Positions 1 through 11,598 of a stretch of 64,000 bases of DNA are shown piece by piece. The notes beneath the pieces are model-generated. The model ran no database searches, was not told the DNA's origin, and saw nothing but the letters and a program-made list of their open reading frames with translations. The stretch lies in contig DF239406.1 in the NCBI GenBank assembly GCA_000507305.1, positions 124,001-188,000 of the forward strand, given 5' to 3'. This DNA comes from Breviolum minutum Mf 1.05b.01 (taxonomy: Eukaryota; Sar; Dinophyceae; Suessiales; Symbiodiniaceae). Positions within the stretch are counted from its first letter, which is position 1. The number at the start of each line of letters is the position of its first letter. A program made the translations under genes and the position numbers.

Positions 1-1
1 A

Positions 2-1050
2 TGGCCCCTGACCTGTATCACTCACCAAATGTATTTGAATATGGATTCGAACTCCTTATCACCATGGATTTCTGTACCTGGTTGGAAGCTAGAGACCGTA
101 TCTTGGGACCTTATGCACAACCTTTTTCTGGGAACAGGTCGGGATTTGGTAGCATCATCGATCAGAGCACTGATTGATTGTGGTGTTTTCGGCGATGGTG
201 AGTTGGACGATATCTTGGATATTATCCACCTTGAAATGCATAGAACTTGTGCTGAACATGGGTTTTTGGAAATGGGTTTAGTCGTTTTGATTTGATGGTT
301 TGTTGATATTTTGGAAATGAAACTGTTGAAAAAGTGTGGTTCCCTTTCTGGATTTCTCCAAAGTTGGGACTGCAATCTTTCAAGGTTCTATTTGCCCCTT
401 AAGCCTGTTCTCAGCACATCTTGCATCGGCGGCCTCTCCGACTACGCTGAAATGTCGTCCCGCTACAAAGCAAGCCACATCAAGCGAATGATTTGGTGGA
501 TAGCTCGCAAAACACATGAAATATCTGAACAACGACCTGATGAAACTTGAGTTGATCTATATAACGCAATTTTGTTGTTGATGTATCATTCCCATAATCA
601 GTTAGTCCTTACGGGTTTCAATTTTTCCCCAAATTGTTTTTCAATGAGGATGTGGTATTGCAAGTTCTTGCTTCATGTTGCTATGGAATCCAGCATATGA
701 TAGATATCATGGATGGTAGCGACATAATCTTGAGCTGTGAAGATGCACGTGATGCTGCTCAAAGCATGAAGTTGCACCTGAAAACGTTTGTATGGCTGGC
801 GCTCTACTTTCATGACCGACGAAAAATGCTATTCAAACTGCGGCCAAAATCTCACTATTTGTGGCACATGGCGAATGATTTGACAACCTGGCGGTTGAAC
901 TTTGCTGTGTTTCATACTTTTAGTGAGGAGAGTTTTCTGGGCAAAATTAAAGCCATAGCTCTGAAAACGCATGGCCGTACAATGACGCAACGAGTCTTTC
1001 AGCGGTATCTTCTCTTCATGGCAGTTTTTTTGCACCAGAACAGGAATTGA
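2..1050 (+). CDS. 3' end of a transposase-like gene (partial, about 3 exons)
   Basis: Three exons are visible. The first is open from the window edge to about 261, ending CATGG before GTTTTT. The second starts at 385 after ATCTTTCAAG, and the junction keeps phase (2+1). The third runs from about 604 to the TGA at 1048-1050. Recognisable blocks are MHNLFLGTGRDLVAS in exon 1, SSRYKASHIKRMIWW in exon 2, and FKLRPKSHYLWHMA then HGRTMTQRVFQRYL in exon 3. I know this block order from a large multicopy protein family in Symbiodinium-type genomes that resembles DNA-transposon proteins; that assignment is from memory. The 5' part lies outside the window. The second intron (about 551-603) is uncertain and may use a GA donor. 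It may be a domesticated or decaying element rather than a cellular gene. Confidence 0.72.
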
Positions 1051-1789
1051 AAAAAAAACAGCCCAAAAAAGCAGCGTGGAACGAGCAGGTTTGGATAGTT
1101 GCTCCGGGGAGAGTGACAAAGATCATTCACGAATAGTTAACATCTACAAATGCACTAGAAACAAAAGGGTGCCATGGAAGTTTATTTTTTCTTCCGGAAA
1201 ACTGAACAAAGCATACCAAGTATTCACCCAAAAGGGGTGAACATTTACAAATGCCAATTATTTCATTGAATCGAAGTTGAAAGATATGTTCGTTTCTTAA
1301 ACTTATACCTTTTGACCATTACCTCGGAATTCCACCCCAAAATACACATGCACACAAACCTTAATCTGAACTTTGGGTATTTTGTTCCTGGCATGCACAA
1401 ACACATATCCAAATCCCGAATAGGCAGTTCCCTAAAGTCCTTTTTCTGGTTTCTAAAGTACGATATATTATAGATTCTTGTTGTTTTTTGTGCAAAAAGA
1501 TAAAAATAGAAAGGCATGAATACACCATAGATACAATAGAGTCCAAAGACTTTACTTACTATATGTATAGGACAGAGGTGAAAATAATGTATATCTGTGA
1601 CGTGTTTGAGCTGCGCCAATTCTTTGTCGGCACGAGTGACAAAGAATTGATATATAAAGATGCTTCTTGCCATGGCTCAAAAGCTCTTCTATGGAGCATG
1701 ACCTTCTTTCAGCAGAATGGTTTTGTAACAAGCACAGCGCCATGTCCAGGAACAGTGTATGCAACAAAGAGCCATGGGTATTGAATCTC
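1051..1789. other. gene-poor stretch
   Basis: No convincing exon here. A short frame at about 1713-1784 follows a TTTCAG acceptor and ends in TGA, but it is too short to claim. The stretch leads into the repeat array that starts near 1790. Confidence 0.3.
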
Positions 1790-2385
1790 AAACTTTAATG
1801 TGTCATAGTGTCGTTGGCGGAAGACGATGTACATAGCATGGCGCCCTATTGAACCCATTGAATATAGGCAAGAACTTGTGTCAACCCAAGTTCACTTTGC
1901 TAAAGTCTAGAAACCTTTATCAACCTAGAAAATGTAAATTAAAAAAGATTTGTAAAGCCACAGTGCCGTTTTCTGAAAACGGTGTTCATGACACAGCGCC
2001 CTATTGAATTCACCCATGCCTTTTGTCATGGTCTTTGCCTGGTCAGAATTCAGGAGAACTCATATCAAATTCATCAATATATATTTGCCAATGTTGCTTA
2101 TAAAGAGAAAGCCATTGTCCCAGTGTCGTTGGCGGAAGACGGTGTGCGTAGGATGGCGCGCTATTGAACCCATTGAACAGATCATGAAAATTGTCTATAA
2201 ACTCTGGTTTACTTTCATGGTCTCATCTAATTTGTTTTTCACCTCCTGTATTTGTCTATAGAGCCATGCGGTGCCGTTTCCGCAGAACGGTCTACAGCAG
2301 AGCAAAGTTACAAAGGCAAGATATATTTAATTTTCAAGCCGTTTCCGCAGCACGGTGTGCGTTGCATCCTGCCATGCTTTGTGCC
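1790..2385 (+). repeat. degenerate tandem array, about 150-bp period
   Basis: A core related to GTCGTTGGCGGAAGACGGTG followed by ATGGCGCCCTATTGAA recurs near 1808, 1963, 2115, 2270 and 2338. The copies at 1808 and 2115 are nearly identical over about 50 bases, including CTATTGAACCCATTGAA. The others keep only a CCGTTTNCGNARAACGG-like core, which can form a small hairpin. Spacing is about 155, 152, 155 and 68 bases. No open frame follows the repeat, so it looks non-coding. Confidence 0.6.
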
Positions 2386-2494
2386 TTTTGCCTTCTTTCT
2401 TGATTGGATGCAAACTTTTTGCATGTTTTCTTCTTATATGCATGGTGTGCTGTGCTTTGCAGTTCTTCATCTTCCCTGGCAACTTGATTGACAG

Positions 2495-2588
2495 CCATAC
2501 GAAGCTATGGACAACAAACGAGATCGTTATAGGCCAACATCTTCGTTTGTAGATGAGAATGTCCTTTGTGCTACGTTGGAGCCTCCAG
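2495..2588 (+). CDS. internal exon, unknown protein
   Basis: The exon follows CTTGATTGACAG and ends CCTCCAG before GTAAAA, giving 31 codons in phase 0 with one base left over. The peptide is polar, beginning PYEAMDNKRDRYRPTSS. Without splicing the frame reads on into the tandem duplication to a second possible donor, CAAC before GTAAGA near 2640. The one-base remainder fits the next called exon, which starts with two bases. I do not recognise the protein. Confidence 0.45.
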
Positions 2589-2590
2589 GT

Positions 2591-2765
2591 AAAAACAAAG
2601 AAAGTGCCCAAGCCATGCGAAACCGCAAGGCAAACCTTTGCGCAACGTAAGACTTGGAAGCCTGCAAGCCACCAGGCCAAACTCAAGANAAAAACAAAGA
2701 AAAAAGTTGCCTCAAGCAAGGCAAACCTTTGCGCAACGTAAGACTTGAAAGCCCGCAAGCCACCA
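2591..2765 (+). repeat. tandem duplication of an exon end with its donor site
   Basis: Two imperfect copies of a 90-100 bp unit start AAAAACAAAGAAA at 2591 and 2690. Both contain GGCAAACCTTTGCGCAACGT and GCAAGCCACCAG. Each copy carries the possible splice donor CAAC before GTAAGA. An ambiguous base (n) at 2689 lies on the copy boundary, as expected if assembly or read consensus struggled there. Confidence 0.7.
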
Positions 2766-2900
2766 GACAAAACCCATGAAAAACGTGCTTGGGACGCCAT
2801 TGCGAAACTGCAGCCTGAAAAATCCCGAAAGGTTGCTTTTGGAACCCATTAAAAAGACCTTTGGAACCCATAAAAAACAATGCTTTGGTAACCGTTGCAG

Positions 2901-3082
2901 GCAGCCTTCAAGAAAAGCATGCGCGCGGTGCCTTTGGCGAAGCGGTTCCGACAGGCCCACACAGCGAAAGAAGTCCCATGGAGGGGCGCCATCGTCAAGT
3001 CCCCCACCGTTCGACCACAATCTTCTGCAACAACTTCCTAGGCGCGCTCCCCCTCACAGCGACGAGGGGTCGGCGGATATGA
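2901..3082 (+). CDS. GC-rich exon, unknown protein
   Basis: It follows ACCGTTGCAG. In phase 2, which fits the one-base remainder of the exon at 2495-2588, it is open for 60 codons to a TGA and starts SLQEKHARGAFGEAVP. The other two plus frames are also open (46 codons in phase 0 starting AAFKKSMRAVPLAKR, and a longer frame from 2776), so the frame rests only on phase. A minus-strand frame is open too. It could be a terminal exon or it could splice on. Confidence 0.35.
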
Positions 3083-3189
3083 TCCTTTTTTTACCCAGAT
3101 TACGTGCTCTTTACAGCCATTTCATCATATTCTAATATTTTATCCATTTTTTGGGGTGTCGATGTTGCTCACATGGATAGATCCTTCAG

Positions 3190-3722
3190 GTTTGGGCCAC
3201 CATTTTGATTGTATCGGGATTGGTGGAGTCCACTTCTCGTTCTCGCATTGCCACGGTGCTCAATGCCGAAGCCATGGTGCACAGTTTCCGGAGGCTGGGG
3301 GTGGTCATGTGCATGTGTTTGGGGTAAAGGACTATATAGTTATGAGAATTTGGCAGCTAGACACTGAGGGGCCCAGAAAATATTTTTTTTAGGTATTTGT
3401 ATGATGGTTTTGGATGGTTTTGGTATGTTTTGGTTATACTCAATTTCATGCTAGAATTATGGTGATATAAACGGTATTTTTAAACTGTAACCGTACCAAC
3501 GGCAGAATAGTAATATATATAGTTTCTACCATTTTAAAACATGGGATGGCAGTGTTGTCGATGTAGAGCTTCGTTCCGAAATGGTTGGTGTTTGGTGATC
3601 GTTTTGACTCCATGACAATAGGGGTGCGCCTCTCACAGAGTCAAAGGGTTTGGGTGAAACAAGCTGCAAGTTCCAAATTGTGTTGTTCCAACGTGTACAA
3701 CTTACATGCACTCAGTCTATAG
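3190..3722 (+). CDS. two-exon chain with a membrane-like segment
   Basis: Exon 3190-3323 follows ATCCTTCAG and ends TTTGGG before GTAAAG: 44 codons plus two bases, starting VWATILIVSGLVES, with a hydrophobic stretch at the start and another near its end. Exon 3569-3722 follows GATGTAGAG, starts with the one base needed to keep phase, and reads 50 codons from FVPKWLVFGDRF to a TAG. A stop lies immediately upstream of that acceptor, so splicing is required. The phase match and two good sites support it. It may be the 3' end of the gene begun at 2495 or a separate gene. Confidence 0.5.
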
Positions 3723-4095
3723 TGTACCACTTCGAATTGTTGCTATGTACATCGATGGTGGGTCAGTTCAAGATTATCCCAAGGTACCAGTGTTTGCAAT
3801 AGAAGTCCCCCAAGTTTAAGAATAAGCCGCAATGAAATACACACATATATTAATACATACATCTATACTGTCCATAACCGTTTACCCAAAGGTTTCTTCT
3901 CTTCTAGCTTGATTGCTGATTGATGATTAATCTCTTCACAGCAGCAAGTTCAAGAGCAAAATTAAATTCTCCAAAATCACATCTCGAATCTCGACAGGCT
4001 TTTTGTGAAGCCTTTCTCATCCTTTACATAACGAACCTTTGCCCAGTTTACTCAATTTCACAGCAGCACAATGACTTAGATCCCGCCCTTGGCAG

Positions 4096-4285
4096 GGTCT
4101 TACGTGGTGTTTGTGATGGAGAAATACTCCTGGATGGCAACTTGCGAATCAAAGGTAAAGCGGATTGCTTGAAGTTTCTTGTCTGAACTTCGATTCGTAT
4201 GTGCGGTACCCTTTTGTTCGTGCTCCAGGTGGTTGAAAAAATGTTGAACAAAATTGCGCTGGACATTGAGGCATGTGAATTCTGA
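4096..4285 (+). CDS. gene A, first recognisable exons (paralogue of 22777-23013)
   Basis: The first exon follows CTTGGCAG and encodes VLRGVCDGEILLDGNLRI. It may end before GTAAAG (4154) or before GTCTGA (about 4179); the latter keeps phase with the next exon. The second exon starts at 4229 after GTGCTCCAG and reads VVEKMLNKIALDIEA to a TGA at 4283-4285. A second copy of both pieces lies at 22.8-23.0 kb (VLRGVCDGEVLLDSKLKI and VECSLTDIEARE). The differences are mostly synonymous or conservative in this plus frame, which is direct evidence of coding. The function is unknown. Confidence 0.58.
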
Positions 4286-5175
4286 GAATATACTGAACTG
4301 TTTCTTTCACATTCATGTTCAAATGGAAACTCTAAAGAAATGAATTTTCACAGGCATCATGAAAACCACCCCGGGTCACCGAACGATGAACTCGGCAATA
4401 CTCAACTGGCATGTTTTTTCTCATGACAATGAAACATCTCTCCGTTGATTCACTATTTTGCCCTTAGCGCAGTGCAGTTTTGCCAAGATTTTCAAGGTGT
4501 TTTTAAATTTTGGGAAATGACCATGCTGTGTTCAAGGCGTGAGGAATAGGATGTGATAGTAACTCCTTTCTCACGGCCATCTTTTGTAAGGGCAGCCCTT
4601 GGAAGGTTGGGAAGGGGCCAAATTGGGACTCCTGCATTCTCCGAATATATAAATTGGGTGGAAAATGCACGGAAGATATACGTGAAAATACGTGGAAAAC
4701 GCAGCAACCCCCAAGCAAAAAAAGCGAAACCATGCCTTGACTATGCCTAGTGCCATGGCAATCAGGGGCACATGTTTCCAAGGTTTCAAGTTCCCTGAAA
4801 ACCTGCCTGGTTCAAGGGGGTTTCCTGATGCCCCCGAAGCGTCAGGACATTGCTGATGACTTCGAATTGTGACTTTTGCGACCCTTGGATGGTCACGTTG
4901 GATGTTCTGGTGAAGAACAGATTGAACAGAAGACTCAGCGTCCACGGTCCGAAATGCTGTGAGCAAATTCGGAAATGACGTTAAGGGTTCTTTGAGTCTA
5001 CTACATATCATAGGCGTAACATGCGGTGAAAGTGTGAATGGAAGGTTTTGAAGATGCTTTTGGATATGAAGTCAACCTTGAAATGTATCACTTCAATGGC
5101 GAGGCCCCAACAATGTTGCATTCGAGGAAGCAATTCCACAGGATGTCATTTGTGGTTCATATGAATTTATAAAAG

Positions 5176-5286
5176 GAACCTTGCATTTATGCCAAGGAAA
5201 CAAGTTTTGAAAACTTCCTGGTGGAGGATGAACGCAAACGTTTCCGCTGTCACTGGGACTGGACTGTTGTGCCAGCGCTGTGGAGG
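5176..5286 (+). CDS. gene A, middle exon
   Basis: The exon is bounded by ATAAAAG and by GTGGGG after GTGGAGG, giving 37 codons in phase 0. It contains SFENFLVED, matching SFEELLVED in gene B at about 23900. The distance from the VLRGVCDGE exon is about 1.1 kb in both copies, which supports shared gene structure. The downstream part is rich in W, R and H. I recognise no domain. Confidence 0.48.
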
Positions 5287-6128
5287 GTGGGGGGAGTGGA
5301 TTTGCAATGTATGGATCTGGTGTGGATGGAACGTACCTCTTCTAGCCAGATATACTGGTAGGTTAAGTGTTGCGAAGCCTGGGGATTGTTTTGTTTGCTG
5401 GGGGAGTGTTTGGTACAGTCGTAGGGAAAGACTTTATTTGGAGAGGTTTTTTGCCACCCATGTAATCTAGCATGGTGGGATGTTGGAAGTTATTATTATT
5501 TTTGATAGGCTGGTTGTAGTGGTGGTGTTGCTGGTGGTTAGCTATTCCTGTTGCTATTCTTGTCCGTCCCTGCTCTTGTTTTTTTTTTTGTGTTGTTAGT
5601 GTTTGTTGGTGTTGCTTTTGTTGTTAATCCTTCATGTGTTGGTTCTACCCTACATTTGTTATCCCTCAAAGCGTCAATTGTTTAGGTTTTATCGAAGGAA
5701 GTGTGGTGGCCACTTCGTCCAACTTCAGTGCGCCTGCATGCCTGCGAGTCTCCTTGATGCTAAGCTGTACTACGGGTTGTTGATTGGAATCACCCGACCT
5801 CAGACATGACCTGACACCCTGGAAACCTTCAAAACCTTTGCTCAATCTGGGTTGGAGGGTTGTTGTAGTGCATTATTTCGCTAGTTCACCCAATTACATA
5901 GCTACTATAGAATGAATATTCACACGGATCAAAAGCACACGGTACTGACCATGTACAGCACAAAAGGAAAGGTTGGAAAGTTTTGGCCGAAAGAGCTTGG
6001 ATAGATAAGTCATCATGGTTTGCTGGGTTGCTAGGAGGAAATTCAGTTGGGTGACGTAATTATCTCCCAAAAAAACCATGTTCGAACCACAAGTGTTTAA
6101 ACATGCTGTGACACGTTAGAAACCGCAG

Positions 6129-6875
6129 GTGTCTGCGAGCTCTATGCTACAGATTTGCTCGGAATTGAAGGAAATGACTTTGCTCGCCTCCCGACTTCTT
6201 CGACTCGCATTTTTCCTGGGTTCTTTCAACCATGTCTGGGGTGCTTGCTTCAAGCTGAATGTCAGGAGTCAGTCCTTTTTTTTGCTGGATTCAAGACTTT
6301 GCAGATTCAAGACACTGAGCTTTCTTGTAAGACAGGGGGTTCAGTTTTATTGTTTCTGTTCGCGGATGATATGATTTGCTGATCCTCTTTATCACCATTG
6401 TACAAACTGCGGCATGCAGACATTTTCCATACATCTATTCATATCACAGTATCGCTTTGTGTCATTAAAGCTCCATGTTTGCTCCAATGACCTCATTCGA
6501 CGCCCAAAAAGGACAAGGGGGTGTTCAAGGATTCAAGGATGATCAATGTGATCCACGTTCACCACAGTTTGGCACTGAATACACCAAGGTGTTGCCTGAT
6601 GGCTTCATAATAAACTAAGCTGACCATGGTTAAAACCCGTTTCAGTTTGTATGCGTATGGTTTATATCTAATTACTAATTACTAATGCAACCATTTAGGT
6701 AGAAAAGACTTGGCTTTAAGCCGACTTTTGTCGTTTTTTTGGACACGTTGGCCATCATTGGATCCGCACCGATAAGGTTGATCCTACGACTCCGCTGCTG
6801 GATGTCCTGCAAGCACATTTGAGTTTTGAATCAGACAGCGACCGAGACAGCAGCATGCCGTGCTTGCGAAAAATG
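6129..6875 (+). CDS. gene A, two exons in phase (paralogous to 29245 and 30709)
   Basis: Exon 6129-6326 follows AACCGCAG and ends TTTCTT before GTAAGA: 66 codons starting VSASSMLQICSELKEM. Exon 6777-6875 follows CCGATAAG and ends AAAATG before GTACGG: 33 codons, starting VDPTTPLLDVLQAHLSF and containing DSSMPCLRK. Both are phase 0 at each end. Each has a diverged copy downstream in the same order (29245 and 30709) with mostly third-position changes. The DxDSxMPxLR block recalls proteins related to the transposase-like gene at the window start, so gene A may be a mobile-element-derived gene; that link is from memory. Confidence 0.62.
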
Positions 6876-8171
6876 GTACGGCCCACAGATTGGGGGAGCC
6901 TTGGAAAGATCTGCATGTGGCTGCACCCTTTTCAAACCGAACAATAGTCGTCTATGAAAACTGAGAATTGCACATGGTTATGGTATAAGACGATATATAA
7001 GTGGAAGATGATCCTTGCCTTGTTGGTTCCTGGTAAACTGTAGTTGAACAAGCCTGGTGGGGTGAGCGGCCGGGAAGGGGAGCTGGAAAATTTCCATTGG
7101 AACATCCATCAATCATCAGGTGTTTGATGCTGATGCATGATCTTCCTATTGAATATCGGGAGATATAAGGTGGTAGGTGCCCATATCATTTGCTAGAACA
7201 AAAATACTAGAGTGTGTCGACGAGCGGATGGGAAAGTAAATTGGATGTTGTTTTTGGTTTCTTGATTCAATCTTCAGCGGATTCATGCGTGCACATATTT
7301 ACACCTGTAGGCCGTGATAGCCTGTTTCTGCCTTTTTTTTTGAAGGCATGCCCAATCCAAATCCAAGGACAATTCGCAAGGAGCTGCAGTCCTTTGCGGT
7401 CAGGGCGAAAAATTCTACACGAGAAACATTGAAGATGAAGCCGTTTGGCCTTTGCAAGAAATATCCAGACCAAACATGACAAACAGAACTGAAGATGTGT
7501 GATATTTAAATGCATTTTTTCTCATTCAGTGGGCCCCACTCGAAAATTTTTGACAGTGAACCTGAAAATGATGATTTTCACCCCAAAGCAATTGGTCCCA
7601 CCCATGGGCTTTCAGGGATACAGAAATTTTGGTGAATTCTGGCGTGAGGTCCCCAGTGACCGATTTCCTTAGTAGGTGTAATCCTTTGGCAAAGACATCG
7701 TTCACCACATGTGGTGTTTATTCCCAATGGCCTTTTTTGATTTCCAGGGAGACAGTTCGATGACGTATAAACAAACGGGTTTGGATTCTTCAATTTTTTT
7801 GCATCCAAACAATTGAGAACCCCGTGGGGTGCTCACAAAAAAAAATGGTGATATGAAAAAAATCAACATGATGAAGACGTTGGCCCCGCTTGAATTCATT
7901 TTCCGACAGAATGTTTCTTGGTGCAAGCTTTTGGTTGGGTTCCTAGTTCCTCCCAGAAGGTACGGTAATATATTCAATGAATTGAGCAAAATTGCCTTTT
8001 TTCCAATCCATGTATGGTATATTTACCTATACACTTTACTGTAGTTGATTTTTTGTATGGTACAGCTGTAGGTTAATTTTAAAAAAACGTACCATACATG
8101 GATCCTATGGTGAATTGGACAATTGGTGAAGCCATGTCACTGTCCTCGGGACTCTGAGGCTGCGATTGCAG

Positions 8172-8244
8172 GATGAGTCCAGACGCTGCGTTGAAGCGCG
8201 CCGGGTGGAAGTCAGTGCATTTCATTCTCCTGGCGATGCTGGAG
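8172..8244 (+). CDS. gene A, possible exon
   Basis: A 73-base segment between GATTGCAG and GGAG before GTACGA. Two frames are plausible: phase 0 (DESRRCVEARRVEVS...) fits the preceding exon at 6777-6875, and phase 1 reads MSPDAALKRAGWKSVHFILL. The splice sites are good, but length and phase alone cannot settle it. I found no copy in gene B. Confidence 0.35.
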
Positions 8245-9294
8245 GTACGACCAAGTTATGTTTACAACTGGAGGACTTGAGACTTGACTCAAAGAGTTTC
8301 AATTCATTCCCCTGATTTGCTGATAGTATTTATCTTGATACTATCTAGAGAGATCTTGCGCTTGCAAAGGTTGGATCTGTTCACATTACATGCAGATGCA
8401 AAGTGATTTTTCTAGTGCAATCTAGGGGAATAATTATTCAATCCCTTGAAACTCTAGACAGGTATCATTGTAGGACATTGCTGGTGTTTGTTTTGGCTTC
8501 AGAATTAAGTTGGCAGCTACAATACATGGGGACAACAGGAAGGAGGCTTGACATTCTTACATGTCATACTGGATGTCATTGACCAGTTCAGTTGCTTTAC
8601 AATTTACATATCCTGTGCCTGGTGCCTGTGCCAAAGGAATTGACAAAATCAGTTTGTACAATACAGAATCAACAAATTGTAGGAATGTCACGCAGCATCA
8701 ACACGTACTGTAGGTGATAAAGTGGTATGATATAGGGAATGGCTTGTTATTGCAGGGAAAGCCATTGCTTGGCAATTTACAGTACCCAGATACACAGATA
8801 GAAAAAGCAGTTTGATGTGCAATTTGCGGTAGTTTTTGGCATGAGTTTGCAGGTGACCAGTAGGTGCATACACACGCATATCTATATATGTATATATTTT
8901 ATTTTTATGTGTATGTTTATTTACATTGATAGGTACATTTGTATTGTTTAAACAGACGCCCTTGTGGAAGTATCAGTTCGACCCTGCTTCCATATTATAT
9001 ACATGCATTCCATGTCACATTCTTGCACCTGGAGTGAATTTAAGCATACAAACTTCTTCTAGATCCGAAGAATCAAAACATGAACAGACAGCCAGCTACG
9101 TGGAAATGCCGTTGATATGCGCTTATCGTCTTACGATATTGACTTAACCGTGGGATTCATCAGCTGAAACTACATGAAAGCCATTTGCTATCCATGGTCG
9201 TCCTTGTTGGGTCCTTTGTATGTTCTCAGGAAATTAGTGAAGCCCCTTCAAAAACGCCGGTTTCTTTGGCTGCCAAAAAAAAACGGAATTGCAG

Positions 9295-9760
9295 GTGCAT
9301 TATGGCAGAAATTGGTTGAACTTGTACTACATGTTCAACCGACTAAAGATTTGGTCACCTTCCTATCACCGCTTGTACCCTCGTTTTTGGTGTCAGGTAT
9401 AAGTATACAACGAGAGTGTGACAAGATTTTTCAACGTCACATATTGCATCATATGTTGCGAACCTACATTGTTTCATGCAGCGAAACATGGGCACTTTTC
9501 TTGTATACAGTACTCACATAGCCCTTCGGGAAACTGCTGTAGGCAACAGTTTGGAGCTGAAATCAACAGTTTGGTGGTTTCAACCACCGGCTAAGATTCC
9601 ATGGTTCGAGTGTTGTACTGCGCATCTAAAACCCCCATTATGTTTAGGATCAGAAATTGCCTCGAGGTTTGGAGAAGGGAAAGCCATCAAGTCAGCTAAG
9701 TTCGCCATGTTTTCTGTTGGGGAACGCCGCTACACCGCTTCACAATCCTTGGCCACATGA
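9295..9760 (+). CDS. two-exon chain, probably the end of gene A
   Basis: Exon 9295-9396 follows GAATTGCAG and ends TGTCAG before GTATAA: 34 codons in phase 0, rich in aromatic residues (VHYGRNWLNLYYMFNRLK). Exon 9482-9760 follows TTTCATGCAG, is also phase 0, and runs 92 codons to a TGA, ending in a basic stretch GEGKAIKSAKFAMF. Its middle contains GGTGGTTTCAACCACC, which looks like the two ends of a family-1 inverted-repeat element joined together. The function is unknown. Confidence 0.48.
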
Positions 9761-9987
9761 TCTGGCCACATGTTAACGATGTTGACTATATAGTTTGTTT
9801 TGAGGACTTGATGCTTTGGTATATTCCCACCAAATTGAGTTCAAGCCTGAATCATTTTAAAGTTTTAAAGTCAACATCAACATCCAAAGAAACATCGAAG
9901 TTCCATCGAAGCTGTGAAACGTTGAAACGTCTCATGTTCTGGATGAACTTAATTAAGTTGGAGTTTCCTTAAGCACATCGTTGTATA

Positions 9988-10006
9988 ATATATATATATA
10001 TATATA
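9988..10006. repeat. TA microsatellite
   Basis: A run of about nine TA units directly after the gene A region. Similar short TA runs occur near 42145, 48640, 56070, 63490 and 63650. Confidence 0.9.
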
Positions 10007-11528
10007 CCTTTCAGTAAAATGACATGGCAATGGAAGATCACCAATTTCAATAGGGGATCCATCTTCAAATGGTTGCTTTTCCATAGTCATGTTTGCTTTT
10101 TTCGGTGTGGTTTCCTATCTCTCCCTGGCGACATTGGCTGGCAAGGTGTGAACTTCAAGGTGTGCATGAATCTGATGAAGGGAATGAGGATGAACCATCT
10201 ACAGGGTCACAGATTTAGATTCGCCATGATTCGCCGAGTCGACGAGTGATTCGACCATTTGGATGGCTGATTCAGCTACTCGAATTGGAAGTGACTGAAT
10301 TGGAAGCAGAGAGGCTGTGAGAACTTGTGATTACTGCATTGTAAGCTTGTGTCAGAGCGAGAAGAACCCTGAGCAATATTGAAGACAGTCCTTGCATAAT
10401 GCCTATTCTTATCAAAATCTTGGGTTTTATAAAGCAATGGTCATTTCTCACCTATTCCCATCAAAAGCCCTGTTTTTTAATAGAATTATATTATGTATAT
10501 ATATATATATGTTTATATTTCAAAATTATATATAATATGTACATATGTTTAATCATGTATCAACTCCGCCTTTTGAAACGTAGATTTCACCAACAAGTCC
10601 AGTCGTCCAGTCGTGTCCACCTTTGGATGAAGACGATCCGATCCTTTCGTTCTCGGATCGTCGGGTCGTGGGGTTGGAAGTCCGAGCTGGTTGGATTCAG
10701 TTTACCAGTCGATTTGGAGAATAGAAATCTAGGCTAAGTGGCTATACCTTCCACCTGGGGTCCCCATTTGTAGAGTTGATTGGGGGTCATAAATCTCAAA
10801 AAAACAATCTAGATTTGGTGCTTTGGATGTTTTTTTGATCCCTACATGCCCCGAAATTTGGAGAAATTATTCCTAATTTGACGAGCATATTTTTCGGTTG
10901 GGGAAATGTACCACCAACAAGAAATATAATAGAAAGTCTATCTTTTTGTTGAAAAGAGTTGTGCTGAAAAAAAACACATGTTTATGACAGGATTAGTTTG
11001 CTGAACAGTGTCATGGAACCCTGATTTGTTGCAATGGAAGAGTTGGTAATTATATCTTGAATTATATCTTGTCCGTAGGGGATTTGCTAGTTGGAATCAT
11101 GAAACTCCCGTAATACATACCATTCATGTGAACACGGTTGGTATTCGGATCCATGGATGCTACCTTCAAAGAGAAAGATGGTTCCCCTTGACCCCTTGGG
11201 AAACATGGCAATGAGGGCTCCAGGGGGAAACCAGACAGGTGGCCGCTGCTTATCCTCCTTGTCGCTGTCGCATCCTTAAAAAAGTATCATTGATAGTAAC
11301 CATCCATGATCATATCTATTCATATTCCAATATTCTCGTGAATTATCCATCATGAAGTAACTGTGGTTAGTATGAAAATCGTGGTGCATCATCATGCACT
11401 GGCATTCCTTTTCACTTGCTTTTATTGTTCCTTTTTGTTAGTCATTTGTGACCGCCCACAAAAGGCACGGCACTCGACATGTCAATGTTGCTATTTTGGT
11501 TGGTTTGAAACATGATCTGATACCGATA

Positions 11529-11598
11529 CCGTTGATGGAAGAAATCCGGCTAACCACCTGGGATGTAAAAAACCTTGTAGATAACGGGATGAACGGTA
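11529..11598. mobile_element. family C inverted-repeat element, fragment
   Basis: It shares GTTGATGGAAGAAATCC and CACCTGGGATGTAAAAAA with the complete copy at 35658-35760. The far end has decayed. Read on the minus strand, its end (TTTCTTCCATCAACGG) sits close to an AG. Confidence 0.55.

Noticed and set aside
10019..10249. WKITNFN as the start of a MATH domain
   Set aside because: Only a few residues match, the rest does not follow the domain pattern, and splice support is weak.
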